Below, one piece after another: positions 55,501 through 58,490 of a stretch of DNA of 64,000 bases. Source of the DNA: Anodontia alba (lineage: Eukaryota; Mollusca; Bivalvia; Lucinida; Lucinidae); the NCBI GenBank assembly GCA_964016985.1, contig OZ024828.1, positions 7,096,610 to 7,160,609 on the forward strand, written 5' to 3'. The position numbers and the translations under genes are program-made. The notes under the pieces were generated by a model. It worked only from the letters and a program-made list of their open reading frames with translations. It did not search any database and was not told the origin of the DNA. Position 1 is the first letter of the stretch, and each line of letters starts with the position of its first letter.

Positions 55501-55556
55501 AGGGGGACATTCTACTGAACAGAATACAGAAACTGAGCCGAGTAATCAACATCTGA
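22399..55556 (+). CDS. PSMD6: 26S proteasome non-ATPase regulatory subunit 6 (Rpn7), whole gene, 8 coding exons
   Basis: Rpn7 is a PCI-domain scaffold subunit of the lid of the 26S proteasome 19S regulatory particle, which deubiquitinates and feeds proteins to the core. The spliced frame is 1170 nt, giving 389 residues, the same as vertebrate PSMD6. It starts [15 protein letters not shown], carries the RPN7 helical-repeat region (about residues 60-240: [33 protein letters not shown]) and a C-terminal PCI domain (about 255-360: [41 protein letters not shown]), and ends LSRVINI. Introns 1-7 are all GT-AG with matching phases. No stop or frameshift is seen. The gene is stretched to 33 kb by transposons, above all in intron 6. 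No cis-regulation is evident. Confidence 0.96.
22544..23571. other. PSMD6 intron 1
   Basis: 1.0 kb, AT-rich, GT-AG. A T run lies at 22768-22781. No repeat family was recognised. Confidence 0.85.
23572..23777 (+). CDS. PSMD6: PSMD6 coding exon 2
   Basis: Residues 49-117 (206 nt), beginning after TTTTTTGTAG and starting with the split D codon then MAPYYEECC. It ends [10 protein letters not shown] with donor GTAAGT at 23778. A methionine at the start of the visible frame could be mistaken for the protein start. It holds the conserved [11 protein letters not shown] and [10 protein letters not shown] helices. Confidence 0.95.
24370..24535 (+). repeat. Old, decayed tRNA-derived SINE (family S1)
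   Basis: Words such as GATTTATCATGAAAC, CTACGGTCATTCGCTCC and CAGTTACAAGTTTCTGGCGG match the body of the S1 SINEs at 24585 and 57964 with many changes. Confidence 0.5.
24585..24885 (+). repeat. tRNA-derived SINE, family S1
   Basis: A tRNA-like head with box B GGGTTCAACCC and ACTGGAGACCAGGAGGTCGC, then the family body (GGCAACATTCTTTCGTGGAG, CCCTTCCGCTGATTCAA, CAGTTTCTGG, GTTGACTGGGCC), and tail CCTCAACACAAACAAACAAAC. The very 5' end differs from the intact copy at 57964, so it may be slightly truncated. Confidence 0.8.
25490..25820 (+). repeat. Degenerate tandem repeat, four units of 80-100 bp
   Basis: GATCAGAGCCTTTGCTAATCG, AGAGCATACGCTGATCG, CAGACCCTTCGCTGATCG and CTGAGTCTTTGCTGGTCA occur at about 25517, 25627, 25710 and 25789, each followed by a GTA-TAC word. 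These resemble the arms of hairpin family H6 elsewhere in the gene. Upstream (25260-25390) is one arm of hairpin family H2. Confidence 0.5.
26262..26410 (+). repeat. tRNA-derived SINE, family S2
   Basis: A tRNA-like head (box A GGTGCAGTGGTAAAGC, box B GAGTTCGATCCC), a short body with CATATGGGACTTTAAACC and CGTATGAACTAGC, and tail GTTAAAAAACTCACTCACTC. No clear target duplication was seen. Confidence 0.75.
27594..28890. other. PSMD6 intron 2, unassigned part
   Basis: AT-rich intron sequence with a T run near 27936-27945. No recognisable repeat or gene. Confidence 0.5.
28898..29109. mobile_element. Hairpin MITE family H2 (intron 2)
   Basis: Outer arms TTCAGCAGATGACATTTTGA and its inverted partner, middle arms AGAAAATAGGCTTTGA / GAGCCTATTTT, and a core ATTGTCCCCTTTAGGGTAGGAGACAAT hairpin. 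The same plan recurs at least eight times in the window, mostly in and after this gene. Confidence 0.75.
29198..29343 (+). CDS. PSMD6: PSMD6 coding exon 3
   Basis: 146 nt after acceptor TTTTTTATTGCAG. It codes [18 protein letters not shown], then [19 protein letters not shown] and LEKAQ, with donor GTGAGG at 29344. The exon was identified from the conserved [13 protein letters not shown] helix of Rpn7. No ATG-started frame displays it fully. Confidence 0.95.
29450..29580. repeat. Partial H2 hairpin MITE with T runs
   Basis: TTTCAGCTGATAATATTTTGA...CCCAGAAAGTAGGGTTGACATTT is one arm of H2. The partner arm is missing. Long T runs lie at 29408-29432 and 29508-29531. Confidence 0.5.
29583..29720 (+). 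repeat. tRNA-derived SINE fragment, family S3
   Basis: Box B GGGTTCGAATC, then GGTGCTTCACTGCACAGAGTC and TTATTACCATCCCTTCTG. The same body occurs at 52467-52640 (GGCACTTCACTGCACAGAGCC, CATTATCACCCTTCTG). Confidence 0.6.
29793..30454. mobile_element. MITE with ends TATGTGT(A)TTTAGGGT, carrying a nested SINE
   Basis: TATGTGTATTTAGGGTAAC with AGGTAGGGTAGGTAGGG on the left faces its complement AGGTAGGGTAGGG and AACCCTAAACACATA on the right. Inside lies an H5-type hairpin half, the 30010-30303 SINE and the other H5 half. No coding content. Confidence 0.5.
30010..30303 (+). mobile_element. tRNA-derived SINE, family S4, with perfect 13 bp target duplication
   Basis: ATCTGGGTCTACA flanks the insert at 29997-30009 and 30304-30316. 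The head has GGTGGTGCGAAGGTGTC, the middle a CT-rich pyrimidine block (30135-30240), and the tail GTGTCGTTAAACCCCAACAC then AATCAATCAAA. A perfect duplication suggests a rather young insertion. It splits an H5 hairpin (GTAGATCCTGAT..AGCAGTTTGATCTGGGTCTACACTG). Confidence 0.85.
30455..31047. other. PSMD6 intron 3, unassigned
   Basis: AT-rich sequence without recognised repeat or gene. Confidence 0.45.
31050..31672 (+). mobile_element. Internally deleted mariner relic with TIRs
   Basis: Inverted ends CGAGGGTCCTGCAAAAAGTT face each other, with TA at 31048-31049 and 31673-31674. Inside, code for the C-terminal third of a mariner transposase survives: an HDNA-like TTMPPL(INVKLL) region with a frame break, [51 protein letters not shown] and YLSAFRD. 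The third catalytic acid (family SPCDFFLFP) is G here. The first acid and DNA-binding part are absent. A full mariner is about 1.3 kb; this is 623 bp. Confidence 0.9.
32180..32390. repeat. Hairpin repeat family H6 (GCATGCTGATCAGGGCC)
   Basis: GGGCAATGAAAGCCCTGATCAGCATGC and its complement GCATGCTGATCAGGGCCTTC form a tight hairpin at 32199-32265. A second related word, GCATGCTGATCTGGGCC, follows at 32336. Confidence 0.6.
32788..33007 (+). CDS. PSMD6: PSMD6 coding exon 4
   Basis: 220 nt after acceptor TGTTTTCAG. It begins with the third base of codon 166, then [51 protein letters not shown] and RPDLREK, with donor GTAAGC at 33008. It covers the most conserved stretch of the RPN7 domain. Confidence 0.96.
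33170..33290. mobile_element. Hairpin MITE family H5 (intron 4)
   Basis: AAATGGCAAACAATGTAGAC..CTGATCAGATGCTCCTTC pairs with GAGCAGTCTGATCTGGGTC..CTGCACTGTTTGCATATGCC. A nearly identical hairpin lies at 63535-63645. Confidence 0.65.
33354..33588. mobile_element. Hairpin MITE family H4 (intron 4)
   Basis: The ends are inverted (GGGCCCAGTTCTTCAAAGC and TTTTGAACAACTGGGCCC). The centre is a long hairpin: GCTGAAAAAAATGTGAGTAG, CTTTTGCAAC, then its complement, so the arms pair over about 27 bp. Other copies are at 35598, 36558, 58491 and 60181. Confidence 0.8.
33598..33698. mobile_element. Hairpin MITE family H1 (intron 4)
   Basis: CATTGTGGGTACT..TAGAAGTGTTTCAGTGAGGCACTTCTAATGAGTACTCATAATG folds on itself and is flanked by CTTAGTTCCTC/GAGAAATAAG arms. 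Confidence 0.65.
33699..33966. mobile_element. MITE with ends GGCTAGAG(G/A)..TTTTTAT
   Basis: AGGCTAGAGGCTTTTTATCT with TTAGGTTACGG on the left faces GGTTTACGGGGAAGCC-type sequence and ATTTTTAGGTTTACGG/CTCTAGCCT on the right as inverted repeats of about 35 bp. It abuts the H1 copy. Confidence 0.55.
34336..34532. mobile_element. 197 bp Tc1/mariner-type MITE with TA flanks
   Basis: CACTACAACCTCATTATAAC on the left and GTTATAAAGAGGTTTTGGTG on the right are inverted, with TA at 34334-34335 and 34533-34534. The centre is a palindrome (AATGTATAGATTATATTGAA and complement). Confidence 0.75.
34727..35022. mobile_element. Possible hAT-type MITE (ends TAGTGTTG)
   Basis: TAGTGTTGGGAATC on the left and ATTGGGACAACACTA on the right are inverted, with further pairing inside (AATCATCGGTTTTG with CAATGACTGATGATTG-like words). 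No clear target duplication was found, so the class is tentative. Confidence 0.4.
35050..35158 (+). CDS. PSMD6: PSMD6 coding exon 5
   Basis: 109 nt after acceptor TTCTTCTCTAG. It codes [20 protein letters not shown], then [16 protein letters not shown], with donor GTGAGT at 35159. It links the RPN7 region to the PCI domain. Confidence 0.95.
35159..35597. other. PSMD6 intron 5, left part
   Basis: It holds a half copy of H5 (CATGGCAAACAATGCAGATTCAGATCAG at about 35309), also seen as a whole hairpin at 60690. No gene. Confidence 0.5.
35598..35848. mobile_element. Hairpin MITE family H4, decayed (intron 5)
   Basis: Ends GGGCCCATTTGTTCAAAGC and TTTTGAACAACTGGGC. The central hairpin is partly replaced by T and GT runs (35725-35760). 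Confidence 0.65.
36225..36475. repeat. Fragments of hairpin family H1 (intron 5)
   Basis: GAGTACCCACAAAATACTTC at 36243 and CTCCACGAAAACATATACAG...GCACTTCTGATGAGCACCCAC at 36397-36440 are arms of H1 with parts missing. Confidence 0.5.
36558..36804. mobile_element. Hairpin MITE family H4 (intron 5)
   Basis: GGGCCCATTTGTTCAAAAC and GCTTTGAACAACTGGGCCC ends. The central hairpin GCTGAAAAAATGTGAGTAG..CTTTTGCATTTGCAAAAG..and complement is nearly perfect over 26 bp. Orientation is opposite to the intron 4 copy. Confidence 0.8.
36925..37070. repeat. H5-like hairpin (intron 5)
   Basis: GTGTAGTGTCTTCTGTA-ATGA-TACTACAGAAGACAGGGTC folds back, inside AAGCAAATGG / CTGTTTGCCAC arms. Confidence 0.5.
37409..37577 (+). 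CDS. PSMD6: PSMD6 coding exon 6
   Basis: 169 nt after acceptor TGATTTCAG. It codes [20 protein letters not shown], then [35 protein letters not shown] and the first two bases of the Q codon. Donor GTAAGC at 37578 opens the giant intron 6. This is the main part of the PCI domain. Confidence 0.96.
37615..37832. mobile_element. Hairpin MITE family H2 (intron 6)
   Basis: GCATACTGGGTAAAAATTTC..AGCAGGCAACATTTAGAAATA at the left and ATCTGCTGAATTTGCCC at the right, with AATTAAGAGACAGTTTGCATG in the core. Confidence 0.7.
37935..38142. mobile_element. Inverted-repeat element, H6-like (intron 6)
   Basis: GGGGCACAGCATTTCCTA and TAGGAAATGCTGTACCCC are inverted ends. Inside are CAGATCAGCTTGCG..CACAGGCTGATCTGAG arms. 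No coding content. Confidence 0.65.
38287..38795 (+). repeat. 65 bp tandem repeat, eight copies
   Basis: Units start ACATTTGTCTAGTTCTGTTA, contain CTGCAAGCTTTGAATGAAG and end TATGTGACCCACTGGTC. Units differ at a few sites (CACAGG for CACTGG; one carries 9 extra bases near 38590). The array stops exactly where the fold-back MITE and DIRS nest begin. Confidence 0.95.
38797..38938. mobile_element. Fold-back MITE (H1 family), left part, split by DIRS element B
   Basis: CAGAGGACTTGTTAAGGATT..ATATTTGGTGATAATTCTGG pairs with the segment at 51799-51871 (CCAGAATTATCATCAAATAT..AACAAGTCCTCTG). The H1 core AGAAGTGCCTTACCGAGGTGCTTCT is here. The hairpin is complete only when 38939-51798 is left out, which dates the DIRS insertion after the MITE. 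Confidence 0.85.
38939..39120 (+). repeat. Left inverted terminal repeat of DIRS B
   Basis: It begins TTTTAACTTCGTAATACATT; from CTATAGATAATGTGCTATTC on it matches the complement of the right end. The outermost about 25 bases are unique to the left end and recur in the internal complementary region. Confidence 0.85.
39325..40014 (+). pseudogene. DIRS B gag, N-terminal part
   Basis: The frame from the ATG at 39325 shows a cysteine/histidine-rich N-terminus ([17 protein letters not shown], then C..CYIC..W), typical of DIRS ORF1, then a lysine-rich stretch ([14 protein letters not shown]) and a run of SPVNQ repeats made of 9-15 bp DNA repeats (39680-39815). A stop at 39811-39813 ends this frame; similarity continues in another frame from 39831 to the insertion of element A at 40015. 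A slip in the SPVNQ repeats probably caused the shift. Confidence 0.7.
40015..40363 (+). repeat. Left inverted terminal repeat of DIRS A
   Basis: TTCAATGTCAGCATACATCA is the unique edge. From AATATCTT-complement (AAGATATTATAAGCCTTATT) on, it matches the right end with few differences. An open frame on the minus strand (40139-40600) and one at 46263-46571 are the same ITR read twice. Confidence 0.88.
40494..42973 (+). CDS. DIRS A gag-like ORF1 (one frame break)
   Basis: From the ATG at 40494 the protein starts [20 protein letters not shown] with a C2-HC-like cysteine cluster and [13 protein letters not shown]. This frame ends at 40793 and the rest lies in the frame 40790-42973 (about 727 residues): Ser/Thr-rich middle, then conserved DIRS gag blocks ([94 protein letters not shown]) and a basic tail ([18 protein letters not shown]). 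The two frames overlap at 40790-40793. A single indel or a programmed shift could explain it. Confidence 0.8.
42924..45047 (+). CDS. DIRS A reverse transcriptase / RNase H
   Basis: Open for 707 codons, overlapping gag by 50 bases. RT blocks are in order: [61 protein letters not shown] (motif A), [15 protein letters not shown] and the catalytic YFDDWL with its DD pair at 43614-43619. RNase H follows: [15 protein letters not shown] (first acid at 44109), [38 protein letters not shown]. Next is the DIRS-specific block [17 protein letters not shown] and [14 protein letters not shown], which has been likened to a Dam methylase in DIRS elements. The stop is at 45045-45047. The copy looks competent. 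Confidence 0.92.
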   Translation: MVDHLLSGGALLGGVNDIIRALPSAPHPSLPVGARLLSFVEAWSAITQDSWALSILRKGYRIPFAKEPPLSLSPILFPVAHQHLNHLREEVQILLEKRAVEIVRDTTSPGFYSRIFLVKKKTGRFRLIIDLSSLNKMMKVDHFQMETAASIRRAIPPGAWAVSIDLMDAYLHIPIHPASRKYLRFSLEGTIYQFRALPFGISTAPFVFTNLMEIVGGHTRSLGPNIHQYFDDWLVHRLSQESLLSDLSLAWEIITSLGLIPNPLKSDLVPSQDFVYVGMRFLTHIGIVRVPEERVNKILVMLFRVLQAQFITAREFLSMLGSLNAAADLIQLGRLHMRPLQFHLLANWKPHRDSLVQSIPIFHSCRVAIKWWMNPSIYVAGIPLVIPTPDFHLFSDASHSGWGAHLEPLGLEVQGLWDIASQDLHINNLELQAVFLALQHFQSHIYNSCVMVASDNSSVVAYLKKQGGTHSPSLCMLVWDLLYWCHHRNIHIQVRHIPGKLNVLADSLSRPDRILPTEWSLDREIAHQIFSLWGTPQIDLFATRLNHLLPLFVSPVPDHRACAVDAMSLEWKNLFAYAFPPFKLVPLVLNKIRDSNSRFILIAPCWPQRSWFSVILSLIIDFPRELPVHRGLVSQHQGKVLHQNPAMLHLHAWKLSGVKSEVDTFLNSLPSVSLNPAESLRSRSTLRGGRYSRIGVCKGKLILSIPL
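44890..45958 (+). CDS. DIRS A tyrosine recombinase
   Basis: The frame is open from 43049, but recombinase similarity begins near 44890 ([20 protein letters not shown]). The SAM-like N-domain contains [14 protein letters not shown], and [14 protein letters not shown] follows. The catalytic domain has the first R in [12 protein letters not shown] (45362 on), H-x-x-R in [13 protein letters not shown] (H at 45752, R at 45761) and the nucleophile Y in FSSFYLRDL (45860-45862). It ends HRSVS-stop. It would integrate the circular DNA intermediate without target duplication. The upstream part of this frame overlaps RT throughout. Confidence 0.9.
46204..46310. repeat. Internal complementary region of DIRS A
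   Basis: Reads GGCTTATAATATCTTGAGG, then GTATGCTGACATTGAA joined to ATGAAATTTTTAAAGTAAAA and on to CTCACCTCAAGATATTAT. It is the complement of the left edge followed by the complement of the right edge, which is the head-to-tail junction of the two termini. Confidence 0.88.
46349..46720 (-). repeat. Right inverted terminal repeat of DIRS A
   Basis: Matches 40040-40363 in inverted form, then adds the unique right edge (GTATGCTTTAATTGAAATCA, TTTTACTTTAAAAATTTCAT) ending at 46720. Confidence 0.88.
46721..48204 (+). pseudogene. DIRS B gag, C-terminal part after the insertion
   Basis: The frame continues from the 40014 side. A basic SR-like stretch ([12 protein letters not shown]) meets a TGA at 46948-46950, then reading is open from 47005 to 48204. 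DIRS gag blocks are present: [49 protein letters not shown]-like [64 protein letters not shown]. It is related to but clearly diverged from element A gag. Confidence 0.8.
48200..50283 (+). pseudogene. DIRS B reverse transcriptase / RNase H, one frameshift
   Basis: The first part (frame of 48251-48760) carries [31 protein letters not shown] and [15 protein letters not shown]. Near 48700-48706 (AAGTATCTTCTTTCGTACAC) the frame slips, and the rest lies in the frame ending at 50283: [25 protein letters not shown] (DD at 48841-48846), [30 protein letters not shown] and the [29 protein letters not shown] block. A two-base loss or one-base gain explains the slip. Otherwise it is intact in length. Confidence 0.85.
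50095..51195 (+). pseudogene. DIRS B tyrosine recombinase, one frameshift in a T run
   Basis: N-part [34 protein letters not shown] and the first catalytic R in [12 protein letters not shown]. At about 50691-50697 a run of seven T (element A has five at this point, and six would keep frame here) shifts into a stop at 50715. The remainder is in the frame of 50818-51195: [16 protein letters not shown] (H 50980, R 50989) and FAKFYLRDM (Y 51088-51090). All catalytic residues are present apart from the shift. The extra T could be real or a sequencing error. Confidence 0.85.
51196..51454. other. DIRS B, non-coding sequence after the recombinase gene
   Basis: AT-rich, with TATATATATG repeats (51253-51270, 51337-51350). 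It includes a short phrase, TTAATTCAGAAG, also found in the ITR. Confidence 0.6.
51455..51540. repeat. Internal complementary region of DIRS B
   Basis: GCACATTATCTATAGGTTAA, TGTATTACGAAGTTAAAA joined to TGAAGTTTTTTAAAAGTAAA and ACTTAACCTATAGATAAGTA: the complement of both element termini set edge to edge. It fixes the ends of B at about 38939 and 51798. Confidence 0.85.
51600..51798 (-). repeat. Right inverted terminal repeat of DIRS B
   Basis: AAAAGAAACTGACACGTGAT through GGAGGGGGTGAATAACAGAA matches the left ITR in inverted form. The last 50 bases (AAGTATTACTCGTTAAAATA...) are the unique right edge. Confidence 0.85.
51799..51871. mobile_element. Fold-back MITE (H1 family), right part
   Basis: TTTTTATGGAGAATTAGGG..CCAGAATTATCATCAAATATG..ACAAGTCCTCTG is the complement of 38797-38870. 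It completes the hairpin interrupted by DIRS B. Confidence 0.85.
51872..52072. repeat. End of intron 6 with an H1 half hairpin
   Basis: GAGAGGCACTTCTAATTAGG, ACCCACAACATATG and a GAATTAAGAAAAATACC end form one arm of family H1. The rest is the exon 7 acceptor region. Confidence 0.5.
52073..52178 (+). CDS. PSMD6: PSMD6 coding exon 7
   Basis: 106 nt after acceptor TTATTTTCAG, 14.5 kb from exon 6. It completes the Q codon and codes [20 protein letters not shown], then [15 protein letters not shown], with donor GTAATA at 52179. It holds the winged-helix end of the PCI domain. Its phase fits exon 6 exactly, so the transposon nest has not damaged the splice sites. Confidence 0.95.
52248..52466 (+). 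repeat. tRNA-derived SINE family S1, 5'-truncated
   Basis: It begins GGGTCTGGCAACATTCTTAC and follows the S1 body (GATTGATCATGAAATATTTTC, CAGTTTCTAGC, CTTAGAGGACTAAGC, GTTGACTGGGCCC). The tRNA head is missing. Confidence 0.75.
52467..52640 (+). repeat. tRNA-derived SINE family S3
   Basis: Box B GGGGTTCGAATCC, body GGCACTTCACTGCACAGAGCC and CATTATCACCCTTCTG, and tail AAAACACCAAACC followed by CATCATCATC. It abuts the S1 copy. Confidence 0.65.
53089..53308. mobile_element. Hairpin MITE family H2 (intron 7), well kept
   Basis: AACCTTTACCGCTCTCTGGG and CAGTGTGCTACATGTAAGCG edges, AGCAGACGACAAATTGATG / TGTCGTCTGCT arms, and a nearly perfect inner hairpin GACATTTCATGCAAATTGTC TCC-ATT-GGA and complement over about 30 bp. 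Confidence 0.8.
53589..54866. mobile_element. Dispersed mollusc-type repeat bounded by TAGCTCACCTGAGC
   Basis: The left end TAGCTCACCTGAGC faces GCTCAGGTGAGCAATATAGG, and the element ends GGACCATCATGGTCCTCTTG. Inside are three degenerate units with GACCGATTTCAATATAATTT and TGTTCCTTTGGT (about 53850, 54370, 54540). A SINE is inserted at 53918-54255. I recall this kind of end sequence as common in bivalve genomes; that is memory, not a search. Confidence 0.6.
53918..54255 (+). mobile_element. tRNA-derived SINE family S5 with perfect 12 bp target duplication
   Basis: CTACCTAGATTG flanks it at 53906-53917 and 54256-54267. The head is strongly tRNA-like (box A GGCTCAGTGGTAGAGCG, box B GGTTCGATCGC, with GGCCGGGTCA). 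Body: AAAAATGGTACTAGCTGC, TGGATGGAATATCATGCC, CAATCAAACAAA tail. Confidence 0.88.
54867..55487. other. PSMD6 intron 7, right part
   Basis: AT-rich, no gene. Short inverted words GGGAGATCACTC..CCCTGGGGAGC lie near 55315-55375. Confidence 0.5.
55488..55556 (+). CDS. PSMD6: PSMD6 coding exon 8 and stop
   Basis: 69 nt after acceptor TTCTCTTCAG. It codes [20 protein letters not shown], then NI and TGA at 55554-55556. This is the conserved C-terminal helix of Rpn7. Confidence 0.95.
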   Translation, partial: ATIKQGDILLNRIQKLSRVINI

Positions 55557-55599
55557 GTAACATTGTCATACGGACAGACAAGGCACTTCAGTTGACCAA

Positions 55600-55770
55600 A
55601 AGTATAGATACTGTTTCTTATTTCTCCATGAAAACATATGTTGTGGGTACTTATTAGAAGTGTCTCGCTGAGGCACTTCTAATGAGTACCCACAACATAG
55701 TTTTCATGGAGAAATAAGAAAAATAATTTGTGGCTAAGCACTCTGATCTGAAGCTATGTCTGTAGTAGAA
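55600..55770. mobile_element. Hairpin MITE family H1 (3' flank of PSMD6)
   Basis: CTTATTTCTCCATGAAAACA, TATGTTGTGGGTACTTATTAG, AAGTGTCTCGCTGAGGCACTT and the complementary arm form a near-perfect hairpin of about 50 bp per arm. If the PSMD6 transcript reaches this far, the hairpin lies in the 3' UTR, only 45 bases after the stop codon. Confidence 0.8.
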
Positions 55771-56196
55771 GGGAGGATCTTAAGAATCAAATGTGATAAT
55801 AGCCATTATCAAACTAGTGCTCAAACATGACAAAGTTAAATAGCAGAAGTTGGAATTTTGAGTATTGTTTGTAATTTCCTAGAAAGCAGGGTTTCATATG
55901 ATAAGTGGACAGGATACACTTGCAGGGGTGGCAACTCTGTCAGAACTGTTCTGGCCTCTCCTGAAAAGGTCTGCTCTACTTTGTCCTTGTAGAGTTGACG
56001 CCCTTTACATATGAGGCTTGGTATGCAGGAAAGTAAAAAAGAAGTCATAAAAGTTGTCTCCCTTGTCAACATTGGTGGAAAATACCACCATTCTTAAGGA
56101 AACAGATTAGCTGATACACTGTATAATGAGTCCTGTTTGTTGAGACAAAGAAAAAAACATTCACCCTTTTTGTTGTCTGCAAATTTTGCTTTGAAA

Positions 56197-56352
56197 ATGC
56201 TGATGGTTTGCACTCTGGGTAAAAATTTCAGCAGACAGCATATAGAAATATTTTTCTTATCTTTCCCAGAAAAACAAGTTTTGACATTTCATGCAGATTT
56301 TCTCCTTTGGAGACAATTTGCCTGAAATTTCAATTTGTTGTCTGCATATATC
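56197..56352. repeat. Partial hairpin MITE family H2
   Basis: GCACTCTGGGTAAAAATTTC, AGCAGACAGCATATAGAAAT, CATTTCATGCAGATTTTCTC and the complementary core are present. The right outer arm is short (TTTGTTGTCTGC). Confidence 0.65.
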
Positions 56353-56361
56353 TTACTGTTT

Positions 56362-56367
56362 AATAAA
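56362..56367 (+). terminator. Candidate polyadenylation signal AATAAA
   Basis: The first canonical AATAAA found downstream of the PSMD6 stop, 806 bases away, inside TGTTTAATAAACAG. It would give a 3' UTR that includes H1 and H2 hairpins. A variant signal nearer the stop is equally possible. Confidence 0.3.
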
Positions 56368-56437
56368 CAGACTTTAAAGGCAAACTCTTGTATGAGTGTT
56401 TTAAATTGCACAAGTCTGTGGACGGTACTTTAACGGT

Positions 56438-56645
56438 TTACGCTTTAACAGCATGCTGGGTAAAAATTTCATCAGAAGACATTTTGATAGTGTTTTTTTT
56501 TTCAGAAAATAGGATGACATTTCATGCAAATTATCTCCTTTGGAGAGAATTTTGCATGCAACATTAAATATGTTTTCTTGGAAAAAGTATTAAAAATATC
56601 AAAATTTGTCATCTGCTGAATGTGCCCATTGAGTGATAAATTATG
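56438..56645. mobile_element. Hairpin MITE family H2
   Basis: GCATGCTGGGTAAAAATTTC, CATCAGAAGACATTTTGAT, CATGCAAATTATCTCCTTTGGAGAGAATTTTGCATG core and GTCATCTGCTGAATGTGCCC end. Confidence 0.7.
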
Positions 56646-56944
56646 AATATTTAGTATGTTTGGTTTGTATGTACAAGTAAGTATTTGGCCTACTGCACAT
56701 AATGCTTTTAAGCGTAGAGTCGAGCAATTTCAAAGGCTTCAGATTACAAGCCAGTATACTTTTATCTAATTCTTTATAAAAGCATGTTGTTGATATTCTG
56801 ACAATTGAATTGGCTTGACAAGGCAAGGCAGTTCAAATGAATACCTACAACATATGCTTTTTAAATAGAAAACAGAAGAATTGTGCGTAAGCACCATTAA
56901 ATACACCTTTTATGAAATCCTCTGTAGACCATTCTTTAAAGACA

Positions 56945-57065
56945 GCCTATACCCAGTCAGCATTCTACGTTAATCTATATAGGACCGTCATCGGCCCGTC
57001 AGGGTAGCTGATGGGCCGATGACAGCCCGATGTAGATTTACGTAGAATACTAGCTGGGTATGAGG
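56945..57065. mobile_element. Palindromic MITE with ends ATACCCAG
   Basis: TATACCCAGTCAGCATTCTA, CGTTAATCTATATAGG..GTCATCGGCCCGTCAGGG pairs with GATGGGCCGATGACAGCC, GTAGATTTACGTAGAATACT, AGCTGGGTAT. This hairpin family occurs only once here. Confidence 0.75.
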
Positions 57066-57182
57066 TTGAACAGGATGTATAATTATTGTCATGAGAGACT
57101 GTTTTATTATTTGTTTCAATTCACTATCAACTAAGAGCAGGAAACAGTCTCATTTTAAATGATGATCCAGGTGAGTATTGAT

Positions 57183-57360
57183 ATTAACCCCTTAAAGTGC
57201 TAATCACAACTGCAGCAGACGACAATTTGATTTTTATTTTTCAAAGAAAATAAGACTTGCTATTCATGTGAATTGTCTGCTATGCAGACGATTCACATGA
57301 AATGCCAAGTCTGGTTATCTCCGAAAAATAATAAAAACTTAAAATATCATCTGCTATAAT
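57183..57360. mobile_element. Hairpin MITE family H2, variant
   Basis: GCAGCAGACGACAATTTGAT, ATTCATGTGAATTGTCTGCTATGCAGACGATTCACATGAAATG core and ATCATCTGCT end. The core has AGACGATTC in place of the usual GGAGACAATT. Confidence 0.7.
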
Positions 57361-57379
57361 CATAGCAACAGATAAGGCA

Positions 57380-57545
57380 CTTTTTTCATCCGAAAAATGC
57401 TGATATCTTTCTTATTTCTCCACGAAAACATATGTTGTGGGTACTCATTAGAAGTGCCTCGCCGAGGTGCTTCTAATGAGTACCCACAACATATGCTTTC
57501 TTGGAGAAATAAGAAAAATATTATGTGGATACCCCCTCTTATCTG
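57380..57545. mobile_element. Hairpin MITE family H1, best kept copy
   Basis: CTTATTTCTCCACGAAAACA, TATGTTGTGGGTACTCATTAG, AAGTGCCTCGCCGAGGTGCTT and complement pair over about 55 bp per arm with few mismatches. Confidence 0.85.
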
Positions 57546-57950
57546 TAGCTATGCTATAATTCTGCTAAGCACACTTAGGGTTAACTGGCCACAGCAATTT
57601 ACACCATTGTTTTTTCTTCCAAGAAGAAAACTGCAGTTTCAGTACTGAAAGGGTTCACCAGATTCATGGAAAGATGGTGCATGTTTACTGTGGAAAATTT
57701 TGTTTGAACAAAAGCAAACAGAATGTCCAGTTTATTGTCTTTAAGTTAATAAAACAAAAGCTGAAAAGACTTGCTGTTGACTGTATACCCTATTCTGCCT
57801 TTTTATTCGCCAGCTCTTGTATGCGGAGGGTATATAGCTTTTGCTTTCCCTTTTGTTCGTACATGTTTGTCCTTATGTAGTGCTAGTGGACGTCATTGTA
57901 AAAGTTTTTTCATCCAAGTATTCAAGACATTATATTATCAAGGCCTGTTG
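57546..57950. other. No gene recognised
   Basis: Spacer with two overlapping open frames (57674-57880, 57771-58202) that have no recognisable domain and run into the SINE, so I treat them as chance. Confidence 0.4.
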
Positions 57951-57963
57951 ATGGATTGGCGCC

Positions 57964-58276
57964 CGCCGGCCTCGGTGGCTCAGTTGGATGCGCCGTCCGA
58001 CTGGAGACCAGGAGGTCGCGGGTTCAACCCCGCCGAGGTCGGCAACATTCTTTCGTGGAGATTGATCATGAAATATTTTCTACGGTCATTCCCTTCCGCT
58101 GAATCAAGAAGGGCAGTTGTCAGTTTCTGGCGAAAGAATGTGCACAATACTGGTAAACCGCTTAGAGGACTAAGCCTGCCCAGTAAACGTGTGGTTAGGT
58201 AAACTGACCGCGCTCGACATGACCCCATTGGGTTGACTGGGCCGTAAAACCTCAACACAAACAAACAAACAAACAA
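57964..58276 (+). mobile_element. tRNA-derived SINE family S1, intact, perfect 13 bp target duplication
   Basis: ATGGATTGGCGCC flanks it at 57951-57963 and 58277-58289. The head GGCCTCGGTGGCTCAGTTGG has box A, GGGTTCAACCCCGCC is box B, followed by GGCAACATTCTTTCGTGGAG, the body and tail CCTCAACACAAACAAACAAA. This is the reference for S1 in the window. Confidence 0.92.
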
Positions 58277-58490
58277 ATGGATTGGCGCCAGCTAGAGGTA
58301 TATACACAACCCACTGGTCACTTTGTGTAGTTGGTTATTCATGTCAAAATATGCCTTTGGGGCATAAATGGACAGCAGAGGTGCAGGTCAGCCTGAACAT
58401 TCCATTCAGTCTGATCAGGCCCTCCACTGACCACTTAGATTTATTGGATATTATAGAATATAATCGTTATATATAGCAAAGATCCTATTC

